From contig NZ_JAMXMB010000006.1 of assembly GCF_024055635.1 (NCBI RefSeq), positions 248,001-312,000 on the forward strand: a stretch of 64,000 nucleotides of DNA, given 5' to 3'. Source of the DNA: Microbacterium yannicii. Lineage in GTDB: Bacteria > Actinomycetota > Actinomycetes > Actinomycetales > Microbacteriaceae. This document shows positions 16,718-25,663 of the stretch, piece after piece. Each line of letters starts with the position of its first letter. The first letter of the stretch is position 1. The position numbers were made by a program, and so were the translations under genes. The notes beneath the pieces were generated by a model. The model was given only the letters and a program-made list of their open reading frames with translations, was not told the DNA's origin and ran no database searches.

Positions 16718-18703
16718 ATGCGGGCACAGGACATCGAGACCCTCGTCTCCGTCGGACGCCCCGCGATCGCCACTGACGGCTCCTTCGCCGTCTTCGCGTC
16801 GTCGCGTCCTGACATCGCCGCCAACCGGGCCGTCGGCCAGCTCTGGCGCGTCGACCTCCCCGGCGGGGCTCCGCGCCGCCTCACCCGCGGCGTCGCCGAC
16901 GGGTCTCCGAAGCTCTCGCCCGACGACTCGCGCATCGCCTTCGTGCGCGCCGACGCCAAGGGCAAGCCGCAGGTGCACGTCGTCGTGGCAGGCGGCGGCG
17001 AGCCGGTGCAGGCCACCGAGGCGACGCTCGGCGTCGAGGATTTCGCGTGGTCGCCCGACGGCGCGACGATCGCCTACCTCGCGCGCGTTCCCGAGAAGGG
17101 CCGCTACGGCAGCGTGGAGGGGCTGGATGCCGGGGCGGAGGCGCCGCGGCACATCACCGGTGTGCGCTGGCACGCGAACGGACTGGGCTACATCGGCGAT
17201 CGTCCCGCACACGTCTTCGTGATCGCGGCGCCCGAGCCCGACTCCGAGCCGTTCTACGAGCCCGCCGCTGCCGTGCGCGCCGACGAGGCCACGCCGCCGA
17301 AGAAGATCCTGGTCGCCGCCGAGGCGCGAGCGCTGACCGAAGGCTCCACGTCACACGGCGGTCTGGCGTTCACGGCCGACGGTCGCGAGGTGCTGACGGT
17401 CCCGGACGACATCGAGGCCGACCGCCGAGACCTGCGCAACCGCCTCATCGCGATCTCGGTCGACGGGTCGGGCGAGCGCGAGATGCTCTCGGCCGAGGCC
17501 GGCCTCTCGCTGTCGGGGCTCGACGTCGCCGGTGACGGCACCATCGTCCTGTTGGCCAGCGAGGTCGGCGAGGGCGTCGACTTCGTCGCGCCGGGCGTCG
17601 GTCTCTGGCTGCTCGACGAGGGCGTCCCCGCGCGTGTCACCGATGCCGACACCATCGACCTCGGCGAGGTCGGCAGCCACATCACGGCCGTGGGCGACGA
17701 CTTCCTGGTGCAGGACCGGACGCGCGGGCGCGTGCGGCTCATCCGCGTCAGTCGCGACGGCTCCCTCTCGGAGGTCCTCGGCGGCGACGTCGAGGTGACC
17801 GGCCACGCCGCTGGAGGCGACCTCGTCGTCGCCGCCGTGGCGCGTCCCGACTCGTACGGCGAGCTCGTGCTCGTCGAGGACGGCGGAACCCGCACCCTGA
17901 CCTCGTTCGGGGCGCCCGCCGCGGCATCCGGCATCGCCCTGCCGCACGAGCTCACCGTCACTGGGCGCGACGGCTACCCGGTGCACGGGTGGGTCGCCGC
18001 GCCCGAGGGCGAGGGGCCGTTCCCGGTCATCCTGCAGATCCACGGCGGCCCGTTCGCGTCCTACGGCGTGCACCTCTTCGATGAGACGCAGGTGCTCGTC
18101 GATGCCGGCTACGCGGTGGTCTACTCCAATCCGCGCGGCTCGGCGGGATACGGGCGCGCGCACGGGCGCAGCATCCGTCAGCAGATGGGAACCGTCGACT
18201 TCGCCGACGTCATCGACTTCCTCGACGGCGCCATCGCCGCCGACGCGCGCCTGGACGGCGAGCGGGTCGGCGTCATGGGCGGCTCGTACGGCGGCTACCT
18301 GACGGCCTGGGTCATCGCGCACGACCACCGGTTCGCCGGCGCGATCGTGGAGCGGGGCTTCCTCGAACCTGTCTCGTTCCAGGGAACGAGCGACATCGGC
18401 TCGTTCTTCGGCGACGAGTACGTGGGCGTCTCGGCCGACGACATCGTGCGGCAGAGCCCGATGGCCGTCGTCGGCCAGGTGACCACGCCGACCCTGGTGA
18501 TGCACTCGGAGCTCGACTTCCGCTGCCCGCTGGAGCAGGCGACGCGCTACTACTCGGCACTCAAGCGCCAGGGCACCGAAGCGGAGCTGCTGGTGTTCCC
18601 CGGTGAGAACCACGAGCTCACCCGGTCGGGCCAGCCGCGTCACCGCGTCGAGCGGTTCGATGCGGTGCTGGACTGGTGGCGCCGCCACCTGCCCGTGGAC
18701 TGA
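16718..18703 (+). CDS. S9-family prolyl oligopeptidase-like serine peptidase
   Basis: Two-domain peptidase of 661 residues: an N-terminal WD40-like beta-propeller (residues ~10-390; WSPDGATIAY, FTADGREVL repeats) and a C-terminal alpha/beta-hydrolase. The nucleophile is Ser523 in GGSYGG, the acid is the aspartate in MHSELDFRCPLEQ, and the histidine is in FPGENHEL. No signal peptide is seen. Members are acylaminoacyl-peptidase/dipeptidyl-peptidase-like and cleave short peptides. It likely shares a transcript with the SDR gene. Confidence 0.93.
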   Translation: MRAQDIETLVSVGRPAIATDGSFAVFASSRPDIAANRAVGQLWRVDLPGGAPRRLTRGVADGSPKLSPDDSRIAFVRADAKGKPQVHVVVAGGGEPVQATEATLGVEDFAWSPDGATIAYLARVPEKGRYGSVEGLDAGAEAPRHITGVRWHANGLGYIGDRPAHVFVIAAPEPDSEPFYEPAAAVRADEATPPKKILVAAEARALTEGSTSHGGLAFTADGREVLTVPDDIEADRRDLRNRLIAISVDGSGEREMLSAEAGLSLSGLDVAGDGTIVLLASEVGEGVDFVAPGVGLWLLDEGVPARVTDADTIDLGEVGSHITAVGDDFLVQDRTRGRVRLIRVSRDGSLSEVLGGDVEVTGHAAGGDLVVAAVARPDSYGELVLVEDGGTRTLTSFGAPAAASGIALPHELTVTGRDGYPVHGWVAAPEGEGPFPVILQIHGGPFASYGVHLFDETQVLVDAGYAVVYSNPRGSAGYGRAHGRSIRQQMGTVDFADVIDFLDGAIAADARLDGERVGVMGGSYGGYLTAWVIAHDHRFAGAIVERGFLEPVSFQGTSDIGSFFGDEYVGVSADDIVRQSPMAVVGQVTTPTLVMHSELDFRCPLEQATRYYSALKRQGTEAELLVFPGENHELTRSGQPRHRVERFDAVLDWWRRHLPVD

Positions 18704-18718
18704 CGCGGACGCGGAACG

Positions 18719-18756
18719 ACGACGGCCCCGGGAGCGATCGCTCCCGGGGCCGTCGT
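18719..18756. terminator. bidirectional hairpin, 38-base perfect palindrome
   Basis: A self-complementary stretch centred between 18737 and 18738 with 19-base arms (CGCTCCCGGGGCC core), followed by a few T residues. It sits between two convergent genes (S9 peptidase and HdeD-like), as expected of a shared terminator. Confidence 0.8.
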
Positions 18757-18772
18757 TCTGATCCGGCTGGGA

Positions 18773-19330
18773 TCAGATGTCGCCCTTGAAGGTGAAGGCG
18801 CGCACGATGTTGATGATGCCGAGGACGATGAGCGAGATGCCCAGGATCCACCACAGCACGATGACGCCCCAGATCGGGGAGAACAGCACGATGATTCCCG
18901 CGATGATGCTCAGGATGGCGAAGAAGATCGACCAGCCCTTCGACGCGGCGTCACCGAGAGTCGACAGTGCGACGATGCCCTCGACGATCCACATGATGCC
19001 GATGAGGATTCCGAGGAACAGTGCGAGCCAGGCGGTGGTCTGACCGATGTTGAACAGCGCCACGACGCCGGCGATGATGAACAGGATGCCGAGGGCGATG
19101 TGCCCGACGCGGGCCCAGCCACCCTTGGTCTTCGAGAAGATCCCCAGACCGGCGTAGACGAGCCCGGCGGCGATGGCGTAGATCGCGATGATGACGGTGA
19201 CGACGGCGGCGGTCTTTCCCGGCCAGACCAGGATCAGGATGCCGACGATGAGAGCGAGGACGCCGCCGACGCCGAGCGCCGTGCGGATCCCGTTGACGGC
19301 CGACTTCTCGGCTTCGGATGCAGTAGACAT
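18773..19330 (-). CDS. HdeD/DUF308-family membrane protein
   Basis: Six-helix membrane protein of 185 residues built from repeated hydrophobic pairs (GGVLALIVGILILVWP, IIAIYAIAAGLVYAGLGI, HIALGILFIIAGVVALFN, LGILIGIMWIVEGIVAL, and so on), the pattern of the HdeD/DUF308 family. In enteric bacteria HdeD is tied to acid resistance; in actinobacteria its role is not known. The ATG at 19330 is chosen because AAAGG precedes it and the upstream frame lacks coding character. Confidence 0.88.
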   Translation of the reverse strand: MSTASEAEKSAVNGIRTALGVGGVLALIVGILILVWPGKTAAVVTVIIAIYAIAAGLVYAGLGIFSKTKGGWARVGHIALGILFIIAGVVALFNIGQTTAWLALFLGILIGIMWIVEGIVALSTLGDAASKGWSIFFAILSIIAGIIVLFSPIWGVIVLWWILGISLIVLGIINIVRAFTFKGDI

Positions 19331-19515
19331 GGGGGCCTTTCTGAGAGTTCCCTGTACGTGGTGCGGGCAAAAGCTTAGACCCGCTGTCGAACTTCCGCGC
19401 GACCGTGAACGTGTGTTGCCGGATGCCCATCGCCCCGACGGGCCGAGCCGCGCTACCGTGAGCGTGCGCGACCGTGAGTGTGTGCCCCGGCGCGGCGCAC
19501 AGGAGGAGGAGTTCG

Positions 19516-20109
19516 ATGGCCGTCGTCTCGAGGGGGTTCGGAGCACGCCGTCGCGAGAGCGATCCACGGCTGCCACCCGGCCAGTACCTGACCGAGGACT
19601 TCCCGGTGCTGTCGGCGGGGCCCACGCCTCGCATCGACCTGGATCAGTGGCGGTTCGGCATCCGCACCGGGGGCGGCGCCGAGGTGTCCTGGACGTGGGA
19701 CGAGTTCCAGGCGCTGCCGATCGAGGATGTCGACACCGACATCCACTGCGTGACCCGCTGGTCGAAGCTCGGCACTTCGTGGCGAGGCGTGTCACTGGAC
19801 ACGCTGCTCGAGAGCGTCGAATCCGACGCGTCGTACGCGATGGCGCACTCCTACGGCGGATACACGACGAACATCCCGCTGGACGAGCTGCGCGACGGAC
19901 AGGCGTGGGTCGCCTTCGAGTTCGAGGGCGAGCCTCTCGACCCCGAGCATGGCGGGCCGGCCCGGCTCCTCGTACCGCACCTCTACTTCTGGAAGAGCGC
20001 GAAGTGGGTGCGCGGTCTCACGCTGATGGACGACGACGAGCCCGGATTCTGGGAGCAGAACGGCTACAACATGCACGGCGATCCCTGGACCGAGGAACGG
20101 TATTGGTGA
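19516..20109 (+). CDS. sulfite-oxidase-like molybdopterin enzyme
   Basis: Short oxidoreductase of 197 residues with only the molybdopterin domain of the sulfite oxidase/MsrP family. The molybdenum-ligand cysteine is Cys78 in DIHCVTRWSKLGTSW, and MAHSYGGYTTNIPLDEL and GGPARLLVPHLYFWKSAKWV are typical cofactor-pocket segments. No Tat signal is visible, so it appears cytosolic. The ATG at 19516 follows a strong AGGAGGAGG ribosome site. The next gene encodes an FAD/NAD reductase overlapping by 4 bases, the likely electron partner. Confidence 0.9.
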   Translation: MAVVSRGFGARRRESDPRLPPGQYLTEDFPVLSAGPTPRIDLDQWRFGIRTGGGAEVSWTWDEFQALPIEDVDTDIHCVTRWSKLGTSWRGVSLDTLLESVESDASYAMAHSYGGYTTNIPLDELRDGQAWVAFEFEGEPLDPEHGGPARLLVPHLYFWKSAKWVRGLTLMDDDEPGFWEQNGYNMHGDPWTEERYW

Positions 20110-20831
20110 CCGTCGGAGGCTGGCAGCCTGCGCGCGTGGTCGATGCCGTCGACGCGACGCCGTCGGCGCGCCTGCTGAAGCTTCAGGTGCCCGGATGGCC
20201 GGGGAACGATGCCGGCCAGCATGTCGACATCCGCCTCACGGCCGAGGACGGCTATCAGGCGGTGCGCTCGTACTCGATCGGGTCGTACGGGCCGGGCGAC
20301 ACCATCGAGCTCGCCGTCGATGAGATCCCCGAGGGCGAGGTCTCGCCCTACCTCGTGCGCGATGTCCTGCCTGGCGACGAACTCGAGGTCAAGGGCCCGC
20401 TGGGCGGTTACTTCGTGTGGCGGCCCGGGGGAGTGGAGCCCGTGCAGCTCATCGCGGGCGGGTCGGGCATCGTGCCTCTGATGGCGATGGTGAGGGCCGC
20501 CAGGGATGCCGGGGCCGCGGCATCCTTCCGGCTGCTGTATTCGGTGCGCACGGCCGAAGACGCGATATATCGCGATGAGTTGGCGCGGGTGGCCACCGAC
20601 GGGGGAGTAGGACTCACCTGGCGATACACGCGTGCGGCACCGACCGGCTGGCAGGGGCGCGTGGGGCGTGTCGATGGTGACGTGCTGCGGGGAGCCACCT
20701 GGGATCCGGATCGGCAGCCGATCGTCTACGTCTGCGGCCCGACGGGCTTCGTCGAGCACGTCGCCGATGCACTCGTCCAGCTGGGACATCCGTCGGCACG
20801 AATCAGGACCGAACGCTTCGGAGGTGCATGA
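20106..20831 (+). CDS. ferredoxin-NADP reductase-like FAD oxidoreductase
   Basis: Flavin reductase of 241 residues: FAD-binding barrel with RSYSIGSYG (RxYS motif) and GGYFVW, then an NAD(P) domain with IAGGSGIVPLMAM and VYVCGPTGFVEHV. It lacks a 2Fe-2S domain. It should pass electrons between NAD(P)H and the adjacent molybdoenzyme. The GTG at 20106 overlaps the upstream stop, and its own stop overlaps the next gene, making a tight three-gene operon. Confidence 0.9.
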   Translation: MTVGGWQPARVVDAVDATPSARLLKLQVPGWPGNDAGQHVDIRLTAEDGYQAVRSYSIGSYGPGDTIELAVDEIPEGEVSPYLVRDVLPGDELEVKGPLGGYFVWRPGGVEPVQLIAGGSGIVPLMAMVRAARDAGAAASFRLLYSVRTAEDAIYRDELARVATDGGVGLTWRYTRAAPTGWQGRVGRVDGDVLRGATWDPDRQPIVYVCGPTGFVEHVADALVQLGHPSARIRTERFGGA

Positions 20832-21100
20832 TGCGGGCAGAGATCGCTACCAGCACGGTCGACGGCAACGCCGCCGCAGGTCTGCTGTGGGACGTCTTCG
20901 AGACCGACGTCACGGCGTTGATCGCGGTGTGCGGCGGGTGTCACCAAGGAGCGCCGGTCGCCGCGGCCGTCGTCGAGATCGACGAGGCGGCCGCCATCGT
21001 GCGCTGCCGCACGTGCACGCACACGCTGTTCACGGTGCTGCGGCAGGACGGCCGGGCGCGGCTCGTCATCGGGAGCCTGCACGAGATCGTCCGCCCCTGA
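20828..21100 (+). CDS. DUF6510-family zinc-ribbon-like protein
   Basis: Small cytosolic protein of 90 residues with two CxxC pairs (VCGGCH and CRTCTHT) that should bind one zinc. It resembles the DUF6510 family, known from actinobacteria next to molybdopterin oxidoreductases. Function is unknown; the overlap with the reductase gene implies joint action with it, possibly as an electron-transfer or assembly factor. Confidence 0.8.
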   Translation: MMRAEIATSTVDGNAAAGLLWDVFETDVTALIAVCGGCHQGAPVAAAVVEIDEAAAIVRCRTCTHTLFTVLRQDGRARLVIGSLHEIVRP

Positions 21101-21144
21101 TGAGCAGCGGGCTCAGGCGGCCGGCGACGGTCTGACGCACCCGG

Positions 21145-22065
21145 CTACCCGAGCAGCAGCGTCGCGACGATCAGCACGGGGACGCATCCGATCGTGGTCA
21201 GGAAGACGGTGTCGCGCGAGATCGTCTCGCCCACGTCGTAGCGCTGCGAGTAGTTGAAGACGTTCTGCGCGGTGGGAAGGGCGGCGAGCACGGTGACCAC
21301 CAGCACGTCGTGTGCGGCGAGCCCGAAGACGAACTCCGCCAGCGCCCACGCGATCACCGGCATCGCGACGAGCTTCAGGCCGGTGGCGAGCATGATGTCG
21401 CGCCGGCGGCCGGAAGGCGCCAAGACGCGCTGGCCGTGCAGGGAGATGCCGTAGGCGATCAACAGGATCGGCACGCAGGCGTTCGCGATCAGCACGGCGG
21501 GTTCCATCACGATCGGCGGCAGTTCGATGCCCGACACCGAGACGAGGGTGCCGAGCAGCGAACCGAGCACGATCGGGTTCGTGGCGACGCGCGCGATCGC
21601 GCGCCACAGCGACGAGCGGGCAGTGGTGACGGCATCCAGGATCGCCATCGTGATCGGCGTGAACACCAGGAGCTGCATCAGGATCACCGGTGCGGGGTAC
21701 GCGGCGCTGCCGAGCAGGTAGAGCGAGAGGGGGATGCCGATGTTGTTGGAGTTGACCTGGCCGGCGCTCAGCGCGCCGATCACGGTCTCACCGACCGACC
21801 GCCGCCAGGCGACCCGGGCGATGAGCGCGTGCGCGAGGATCACAGCGATGGCGGCGATCGCGGACACGGGCAGGAGCGCCGAGAACAGCGTGTGCACGTC
21901 GGCCTGTGCCAGCACGACGAACAACAGGAACGGCGAGAGCACGAAGAACGTCAGCCGGGCCAGCACGGGGCGCGCATGCTCGCCCAGGAGGTCGACGCGA
22001 CCCAGGATCCAGCCCAGCAGGATCGCCACACCCACCACGACGAACCCGGTGAGCGACTCCAGCAT
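21145..22065 (-). CDS. AEC-family (auxin efflux carrier-like) transporter
   Basis: Membrane transporter of 306 residues with about ten helices. AEC features include the GQVNSNNIGIPLSLYLLG stretch, a broken-helix segment with an N-N-x-G motif, and the ALPTAQNVFNYSQRY segment in the second half. Bacterial members export organic anions such as malate; the substrate here is unknown. Transcription appears leaderless from the ATG at 22065. Confidence 0.9.
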   Translation of the reverse strand: MLESLTGFVVVGVAILLGWILGRVDLLGEHARPVLARLTFFVLSPFLLFVVLAQADVHTLFSALLPVSAIAAIAVILAHALIARVAWRRSVGETVIGALSAGQVNSNNIGIPLSLYLLGSAAYPAPVILMQLLVFTPITMAILDAVTTARSSLWRAIARVATNPIVLGSLLGTLVSVSGIELPPIVMEPAVLIANACVPILLIAYGISLHGQRVLAPSGRRRDIMLATGLKLVAMPVIAWALAEFVFGLAAHDVLVVTVLAALPTAQNVFNYSQRYDVGETISRDTVFLTTIGCVPVLIVATLLLG

Positions 22066-22077
22066 GATCCGAGCCTA
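22066..22077 (-). promoter_or_regulatory. -10 box of a leaderless transcript (AEC gene)
   Basis: On the minus strand TAGGCT (22072-22077) is followed by CGGATC and the ATG at 22065. Confidence 0.7.
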
Positions 22078-22153
22078 GGAAATCGTTCTCTCGGGGGCGA
22101 ATCGGGCGTCGCCGTCTGGCAGACTGGCACGCGCTGTACGAAGGGAGTCACGG

Positions 22154-22603
22154 ATGCCGCAACCCCGCGACCGCGCTACGCGCAAGGCCGATCTGCTCGC
22201 CGCGCTCACCGCGCCGGCCGTCGACGTCTGGGTGGCGAGCGCGTCACCCGATGCGGCGCCGCATCTCGTGCCGCTGTCGCTGGCGTGGGTCCACGACCGG
22301 GTGGTCATCGCCGTCGAGGGCGGATCGGTCACGGCCCGCAACATCGAGGCGTCCGGCGTGGCGCGCCTCGGCCTCGGGCCGACGCGTGATGTGGCAATGA
22401 TCGACGCCGTGCTCGAGCGCTCGGTCGGAGTCGATGACGACGAATCGCTCGGCGCCGCGTACGCGGCACAGGCCGACTGGGATCCGCGAGGACTCGCGGG
22501 GTACGTGTTCCTCGTGCTCCGACCGACGCGCATCCAGGCGTGGCGCGAGTCGAACGAGCTGGCCGGTCGCATCCTGATGCGCGACGGCGAGTGGGTGGTC
22601 TGA
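22154..22603 (+). CDS. pyridoxamine 5'-phosphate oxidase-like protein
   Basis: Split-barrel flavin/F420-binding protein of 149 residues. The N-terminal stretch VDVWVASASPDAAPHLVPLSLAWVHDRVVIA is the PNPOx barrel core; TARNIEASGVARLGLG is the typical cofactor-proximal helix and strand. It may use F420 or FMN; the substrate is unknown. A GAAGGGA ribosome site precedes the ATG. It is the last well-ordered gene before the accessory zone. Confidence 0.87.
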   Translation: MPQPRDRATRKADLLAALTAPAVDVWVASASPDAAPHLVPLSLAWVHDRVVIAVEGGSVTARNIEASGVARLGLGPTRDVAMIDAVLERSVGVDDDESLGAAYAAQADWDPRGLAGYVFLVLRPTRIQAWRESNELAGRILMRDGEWVV

Positions 22604-22970
22604 CCGGCGGCCACCGGAGGCATCATCCTCGGGGACGAGCTCGACCATCGGGAGCCGGCGAAGTTTCTGGAGCGAGATCGTCAGCGGCTCGCGTGTGCGC
22701 CTTTTCTTTTACAAGCAGCTCGTCGAGCCGGCTCTGCCGCTCGTGTCGCTCGGTGTTCTCCGGCAGCGGTGGCTTTTCGGCGGCGTCTCTTTCGTGGCCT
22801 ACATCCGATGTCCGGCCGGAAGCGGTGCAACGGGTTGGTGTTCCCGTATGCGCCGATAATGCACATTATGTCAGCTCGAGTCTTTGTTGCCCTTCTGCGA
22901 AGTCTGCAATCACCCTCCCCTCGCGCAGACGGGTCGGTTGGCGGGCGAAGATGCTGATGCGGTCGCCCTG
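22604..22970. other. intergenic region without a convincing gene
   Basis: No frame here shows a conserved domain or believable start. The one notable element is an A/T-rich palindrome at 22857-22870. This marks the left edge of the accessory zone. Confidence 0.5.
22857..22870. repeat. A/T-rich palindrome, possible operator
   Basis: ATAATG-CA-CATTAT, a perfect 6-bp-arm inverted repeat in an otherwise G/C-rich spacer. It looks like a repressor operator but has no obvious gene to control, so it may be left from a deleted gene. Confidence 0.45.
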
Positions 22971-23250
22971 TTAAGAAAGCGGGCATCCGGTGGCGCTCGT
23001 GGCGGCGCCTGGGTCACACATGGTCTCCGTCCACTGAGGTTCGCCATCGTAGGAATCGAACGCGTTCGTCGTGTAGACGGCGACCTCGGCGCCAGTCCCT
23101 GCGAACGCGAAAGAAACGACCGGATCGCCGTCCGAGGTCGGGAACTCCAGGCGAGCTCGGCAGGCTGACCTGAAGAGACTGCCGCCGCCGAACTCCGCGC
23201 CGACGCGAGCTGCGGTACCCGCCGGGCATCCGCCCCTCCCCCGCTGCACA
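22971..23250 (-). pseudogene. 3' remnant of an unknown, probably secreted, protein
   Basis: The last ~85 codons of a minus-strand frame look coding (LEFPTSDGDPVVSFAFAGTG, then AVYTTNAFDSYDGEPQW, ending in a cysteine-containing tail), but no start or N-terminal part can be joined to it: the frame turns into arginine-rich noise above about 23250. I do not recognise a family. It abuts the truncated kinase fragment on the other strand, so a deletion or recombination joint near 23250-23290 is likely. Confidence 0.4.
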
Positions 23251-23280
23251 ACTGACCCCGATACCGGACAAGCCAAGTGA

Positions 23281-23787
23281 GCACTTGCGAGCGAGTTTGG
23301 CATTCGGTCTCGCGCCGACAGATCGATGTACGAGCGACGCGCAGCGCACGATCGTCGGTGGCTCGACGAACCCCGCGTGCAGGCGGCCCTCTCCCCCACG
23401 GACCGGTCCGCGTTGGAGAACCTGTGCGCACGACTGCCCGAGCTGCTCCCCCACAAGACCGCCTGCCTGACGCACGGCGACCTGTGGGCGCAGAACGTGC
23501 TCAGCACGGCGGACGGGCAGCCCGCGCTGATCGACCCCGCCGTCTCCTACATGTGGGCAGAGGTGGACCTCGCCCACCTGTGGACGACAGGTCCACCTCC
23601 CGAGGCACGGGTCTTCTTCGACCGCTACGCGGAACTCACCGACCTCGATCGAGACTGGCGTGAGCGCATGCCGATCCTCCAGCTGCGCCAGCACCTCGCC
23701 GTCATCGCCCAGTCCGATGACGACTGGGGTGCAGCGGACACGGTGCGGACGACGTTGGCGCCGTTCCGGCGAATCACTCGGACCTGA
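23281..23787 (+). pseudogene. truncated fructosamine-kinase/phosphotransferase-like fragment
   Basis: C-terminal half (about 168 codons) of a kinase-fold phosphotransferase. The catalytic loop LTHGDLWAQNVL and the metal-binding segment ALIDPAVSYMWAEVDLAHL are intact, resembling fructosamine-3-kinases, which run to about 290 residues. The ATP-binding N-lobe is missing: the frame has a stop at 23278-23280 and only a poor start at 23326. As it stands it should not bind ATP, so it is called a pseudogene. Confidence 0.7.
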
Positions 23788-24112
23788 TCCGGCCACGGCA
23801 GGTGCGCGTCGCCGATCACGTTCCCGGTCGCAGCACGCTGCAGCACAATGCGTGAAGTGGCAGAACCGCGGCAGAGGATGCGAATTCGAACTCTCTTCTC
23901 CTGAAGAGCGAATGGGCCGTTCGCTGCGTGATTCCGCGGCCTCAAGAGAGGAAAGCTCCGCCGCCTGCATTGCTCGACACCGAGATACGCGGCGTGTCGC
24001 CGGTCAATGCGCTTCGGTCCGCCGGCATAGGTGGCGGGGGACGAATTCTCGGAACAACAACCACACCGAGCAAGCAGGCCGGGGCACCTGTTCCGTGACT
24101 CAAGGAGGTCGG
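23788..24112. other. intergenic region without a gene
   Basis: No supported frame on either strand. An AAGGAGGT stretch at about 24102-24109 lies too far (15 bases) from the ATG at 24125 to be a normal ribosome site. Confidence 0.5.
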
Positions 24113-24124
24113 GATAATGATGCG
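24113..24124 (+). promoter_or_regulatory. -10 box of a likely leaderless transcript (tautomerase)
   Basis: GATAAT at 24113-24118, six bases, ATG at 24125. Confidence 0.55.
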
Positions 24125-24520
24125 ATGCCCGCCGTCATCATCGAAGTCCGCCGTCAGTACGCAGCCGACCAAGAAGTCGCCATCATGAACGCCGTCCACG
24201 CAGCGCTCGTCCGCGCCTTCGAGATACCGGCCGAGGACCACAACGTGCGTCTCGTCGTCCACGAACCACATCGATTCACGTGCTCGCCGGAGCTCGCGCA
24301 TCCGGAGTATCGGACGATCGTCTCGATCGACTGTTTCGCCGGTCGAAGCCTGCTCGCCAAGCGGCGGCTCTACCAGGCGATTGTCGAAGGCTTGGAGCCG
24401 CTGGGCATTCCCCGGGATCATGTGTCAACCATCCTTCACGAGATCGCTCTCGAAAACTGGGGCGTCGGCGGCGGGCACGCCGCTAGCGACGTCGACCTCG
24501 GGTTCACCGTGAATGTATGA
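24125..24520 (+). CDS. tautomerase-superfamily protein
   Basis: Protein of 131 residues of the 4-oxalocrotonate tautomerase/MIF-like superfamily. Proline directly follows the initiator methionine (MPAVIIEVRRQY), as required for the catalytic Pro1. The length fits the longer actinobacterial subfamily with two beta-alpha-beta units (residues ~1-60 and ~60-131). The substrate is unknown. The start at 24125 is preferred because it exposes Pro1 and has a spaced -10 box. Confidence 0.85.
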   Translation: MPAVIIEVRRQYAADQEVAIMNAVHAALVRAFEIPAEDHNVRLVVHEPHRFTCSPELAHPEYRTIVSIDCFAGRSLLAKRRLYQAIVEGLEPLGIPRDHVSTILHEIALENWGVGGGHAASDVDLGFTVNV

Positions 24521-24831
24521 ACTCGCCGACCGTCCGTAGCGCTCCCCCACACCTCGCTGCAGGAAGGAAGTCAGGGGTCATCGGCGATGCCGTGGCTTCT
24601 CGCGCAATAGCGGGTGGCGGCTCTGGGCCGCGTGGAGCGCCGGGATGAACTGGGCAGGAGCGCGAGGAGCCGCCAGAGCGTCCTACCCACGATCGACGCA
24701 ATCGCCGGAACGGCGATCGCCGGGTTCGGCATCCGCCTCGCAAACGCCAAGTAGAACGTCGTCAGCCATACGGACGGAAAACTCTCTGCTCGCGGCGAGT
24801 CGCACCCGCCCGCGAGCGGGTCGTTCACGCG
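24521..24831. other. intergenic region, nothing supported
   Basis: Overlapping frames exist on both strands but none has a domain or a credible start. Confidence 0.45.
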
Positions 24832-25428
24832 TCAGGACGGGCTGATGATCAGGTACCTCTCGTCTGTGATGGGTCCACCCCAGTAGGACGGGTCGTTCAG
24901 CCTGCGGACTTGCACGTCTTTGCGCTGATCACTGACGAGTCGGAAGCATTCGTCAGCAGTCAGGCCCGCTCCCGTGTGCCAGCGACCTTCGATGAGGATC
25001 AGCACGCCGTTCGGGGTGAGGAGCTCGATCCACTTCTTCAGCGCTGCCGCAGGATCGTGCATCGCCCACAAGACATGGCGGCACAGAACCACATCGAATG
25101 TCCCCGGCGGCAGCGGTGGCTCGGCAGCATCGGCCACGACGAACACCGGCCGTGAGGTTGTCTGTTCCGCCTTTGCGTGCGCTCGGCGAATCATCTCGGG
25201 TGAGAAGTCCACACCGCTCACGAGGTGCCCGCCGTCGGCGGCCAAGAGGAGTGACAGGGTGCCGGTGCCACACCCGAGGTCGGCGACCCGGAGCCCGCGA
25301 CCGTTGATCAGGGGAATCAGCAGATCTGCCCAGGCCCGGCGCACCTCGGGGTCCCGGAGTCCGTGATCGGCCGCATCATCGAAGGCCACCGCTTCCGCAT
25401 CCCACAGGGCTCTCGCGTCGTCCGTCAT
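24832..25428 (-). CDS. class I SAM-dependent methyltransferase
   Basis: Small-molecule methyltransferase of 198 residues (UbiE/Methyltransf_11 type). SAM-binding loop VADLGCGTGTLSLLLA, acidic motif SGVDFSPEMIRRA, and post-II segment FDVVLCRHVLWAMHDP are clear. The ATG at 25428 is chosen because the upstream frame is not coding-like. The substrate is unknown. It is one of three methyltransferase genes in the accessory zone, close to a GyrI-like protein and a nucleotidyltransferase, a neighbourhood suggestive of small-molecule or drug modification. Confidence 0.88.
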   Translation of the reverse strand: MTDDARALWDAEAVAFDDAADHGLRDPEVRRAWADLLIPLINGRGLRVADLGCGTGTLSLLLAADGGHLVSGVDFSPEMIRRAHAKAEQTTSRPVFVVADAAEPPLPPGTFDVVLCRHVLWAMHDPAAALKKWIELLTPNGVLILIEGRWHTGAGLTADECFRLVSDQRKDVQVRRLNDPSYWGGPITDERYLIISPS

Positions 25429-25663
25429 CCCCCTATGCTTCCACTCGGCAGCGACCAGACACTTCTGTCGATACCGCTTCGCCGTTGTGGGCAATGAGCC
25501 ACGCTCTGGCGCCGGAGTCCAGCCTCGCCCACCACTCGATGGAATCCATGTGGCCACCATCGCACCAGCGGAAGCCGGCGGAAAACCGGTCGGTGAGCGA
25601 GCGGAGTGGGAGTGCTCGGGCGTCGGCTGGGGCGGCTTGCGACTCAAGCTGGGAGATCGCGCC

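Noticed and set aside
19188..20105. A long N-terminal extension of the FAD reductase
   Set aside because: The extension covers the sulfite-oxidase-like gene in another frame and shows no domain.
24571..24828. An 85-residue minus-strand protein
   Set aside because: No family, no ribosome site, and equally good frames on the other strand; treated as non-coding.
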